Shown: piece after piece, positions 12,908 to 13,793 of the stretch
How the letters are laid out: every line of letters begins with the position of its first letter
How positions within the stretch are numbered: the first letter of the stretch is position 1
Assembly (NCBI GenBank): GCA_018239705.1
Contig: JAFEGS010000626.1
Span: 1-13,793, forward strand
Direction of reading: 5' to 3'
Length of the DNA: 13,793 bases
From: Verrucomicrobiota bacterium
Lineage (GTDB): Bacteria; Chlamydiota; Chlamydiia; Chlamydiales; FEN-1388
Translations under genes and position numbers: made by a program
Notes under the pieces: model-generated
The model's database searches: none
The model's input: the letters and a program-made list of their open reading frames with translations, nothing else
What the model was told of the DNA's origin: nothing

Positions 12908-13793
12908 ATGACAACACCTCAACACATCATTGACTGCTTACACACCCATTACGGCATCGCAGCTCGTACGCTCACAGTGGTCCCATCAGGCGCGGATATG
13001 AATGCGTCCCGCTATAAAGCAGAGACGCACGAAGGGCAATCTTACTTCGTAAAGCTCAAGCACGGCCATCGCTACGATATGAGCGTTGCAATATTGGCCT
13101 TGCTACAAGCCTCAGGAATAGAGCAGATCATCCCACCTCTCAAAGCAGCCAATGGCGAGCGAGCCCTGCCTATCAACGACTTCACCCTTACCGTATACCC
13201 CTTTGTAGAAGGACAGAACGGGTTTTGCTGTACGCTCACCGATGATCAATGGACCACCCTAGGCACAGTATCGAGGCAAGTCCATGAGCTTGATGTGCCC
13301 ACAGCAATCAAAGATCGAATGAGAAAGGAAACCTATTCACCCAAGTGGCGAGAGGCCGTTCGATCGCTTGATGTGCATATCGATAGACACCTAACCGGTG
13401 ATGAAACGACCATGAAGCTGCAACAGTTTATGAAGGAGCACAGAGCAGTCATCCATCGCCTGGTAGATCGAGCTGAATCTCTAAGCCAAGAAGCCCTGAA
13501 ACAATCACCCGAATTTGTTCTGTGCCATTCAGACATTCATGGCGGCAATGTATTGATAGATGGAAATGGCGCGATCTACATAATCGATTGGGACGAGCCT
13601 ATTATGGCCCCTAAAGAGCGCGATCTCATGTTTATTGGCGGAGGCGTCGCTAATACCTGGAATAACCCTCGTGAAGAAGCGCTTTTCTACAAGGGCTACG
13701 GCAAAACAGCCATCGATATGGTACTACTAGCTTATTACCGCCATGAGCGCATCGTAGAAGACATTGCAGAATATGCCCAAGCACTACTTTTGC
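12908..13793 (+). CDS. APH-family phosphotransferase, APH(9)/spectinomycin-kinase-like (3' truncated)
   Basis: Open from the ATG at 12908 to the window edge, 295 complete codons with no stop. It is a protein-kinase-fold small-molecule phosphotransferase. K49 in YFVKLK is the ATP-anchoring lysine, HSDIHGGN (207-214) is the catalytic loop with D209 and N214, and IIDWDE (225-230) is the metal-binding DFG equivalent with D227. The run after it (PIMAPKERDLMFIGGG) and the overall length resemble the APH(9)-Ia group described from Legionella, about 330 residues, so only a few dozen residues are probably missing. Spectinomycin or aminoglycoside phosphorylation is possible, but many relatives phosphorylate homoserine, choline or other metabolites. 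The Shine-Dalgarno is weak. Divergent from the pentapeptide-repeat gene. Confidence 0.85.
   Translation, partial: MTTPQHIIDCLHTHYGIAARTLTVVPSGADMNASRYKAETHEGQSYFVKLKHGHRYDMSVAILALLQASGIEQIIPPLKAANGERALPINDFTLTVYPFVEGQNGFCCTLTDDQWTTLGTVSRQVHELDVPTAIKDRMRKETYSPKWREAVRSLDVHIDRHLTGDETTMKLQQFMKEHRAVIHRLVDRAESLSQEALKQSPEFVLCHSDIHGGNVLIDGNGAIYIIDWDEPIMAPKERDLMFIGGGVANTWNNPREEALFYKGYGKTAIDMVLLAYYRHERIVEDIAEYAQALLL

Overview
The window reads as ordinary, densely packed bacterial chromosome: standard genetic code, mid-40s percent GC by eye, Shine-Dalgarno-led starts, gaps of a few to about 130 bp, and no tRNA, rRNA, CRISPR array, transposase or integrase. The gene set (MsbA-type exporter, DacF-type D,D-carboxypeptidase, many small proteins with signal peptides, host-directed-looking glycosyltransferases, an APH(9)-like kinase) suggests a Gram-negative, probably host-associated bacterium. 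A Parachlamydia-like member of the Chlamydiota is my best guess and a Legionella-like organism the alternative; no single gene proves either.

Layout. (1) 1-170: the tail of a rightward gene ends inside a 9-bp ACGAC repeat and a small hairpin. (2) 168-3565, minus: three tandem paralogous GT32/DXD glycosyltransferases, each with its own N-terminal hydrophobic segment and a C-terminal coiled coil. (3) 3624-3661: an 11-bp inverted repeat whose arms hold -35 and -10 boxes for both directions, so it probably drives the glycosyltransferases leftward and an exporter operon rightward. (4) 3686-6669, plus: an ABC exporter with an EF-hand-like insertion in its first outer loop, a small secreted protein and a PRPP-type phosphoribosyltransferase. 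(5) 6646-7842, minus: an alpha/beta hydrolase and a lipid-methyltransferase-like enzyme, abutting stop-to-start; the hydrolase lies tail to tail with the phosphoribosyltransferase. (6) 7967-9274, plus: DacF-like carboxypeptidase. (7) 9266-10111, minus: a GT2 glycosyltransferase with a signal peptide. (8) 10169-11614, minus: a single-ORF fusion of a YheO/DauR-type regulator to a PhzF-family isomerase, divergent from (9) 11752-12276, a secreted protein of unknown function, with good promoters for both. (10) 12288-12845, minus: a pentapeptide-repeat protein, divergent from (11) 12908 to the end, an APH(9)/spectinomycin-kinase-like phosphotransferase cut by the window edge.

Theme. Much of the window concerns envelope or surface chemistry: four glycosyltransferases that look exported or membrane-anchored, an exporter, a peptidoglycan carboxypeptidase and a candidate phospholipid methyltransferase. 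The two most unusual proteins are the EF-hand-bearing ABC exporter and the regulator-PhzF fusion. The most system-like arrangement is the GT32 trio facing the exporter across a palindromic bidirectional promoter.
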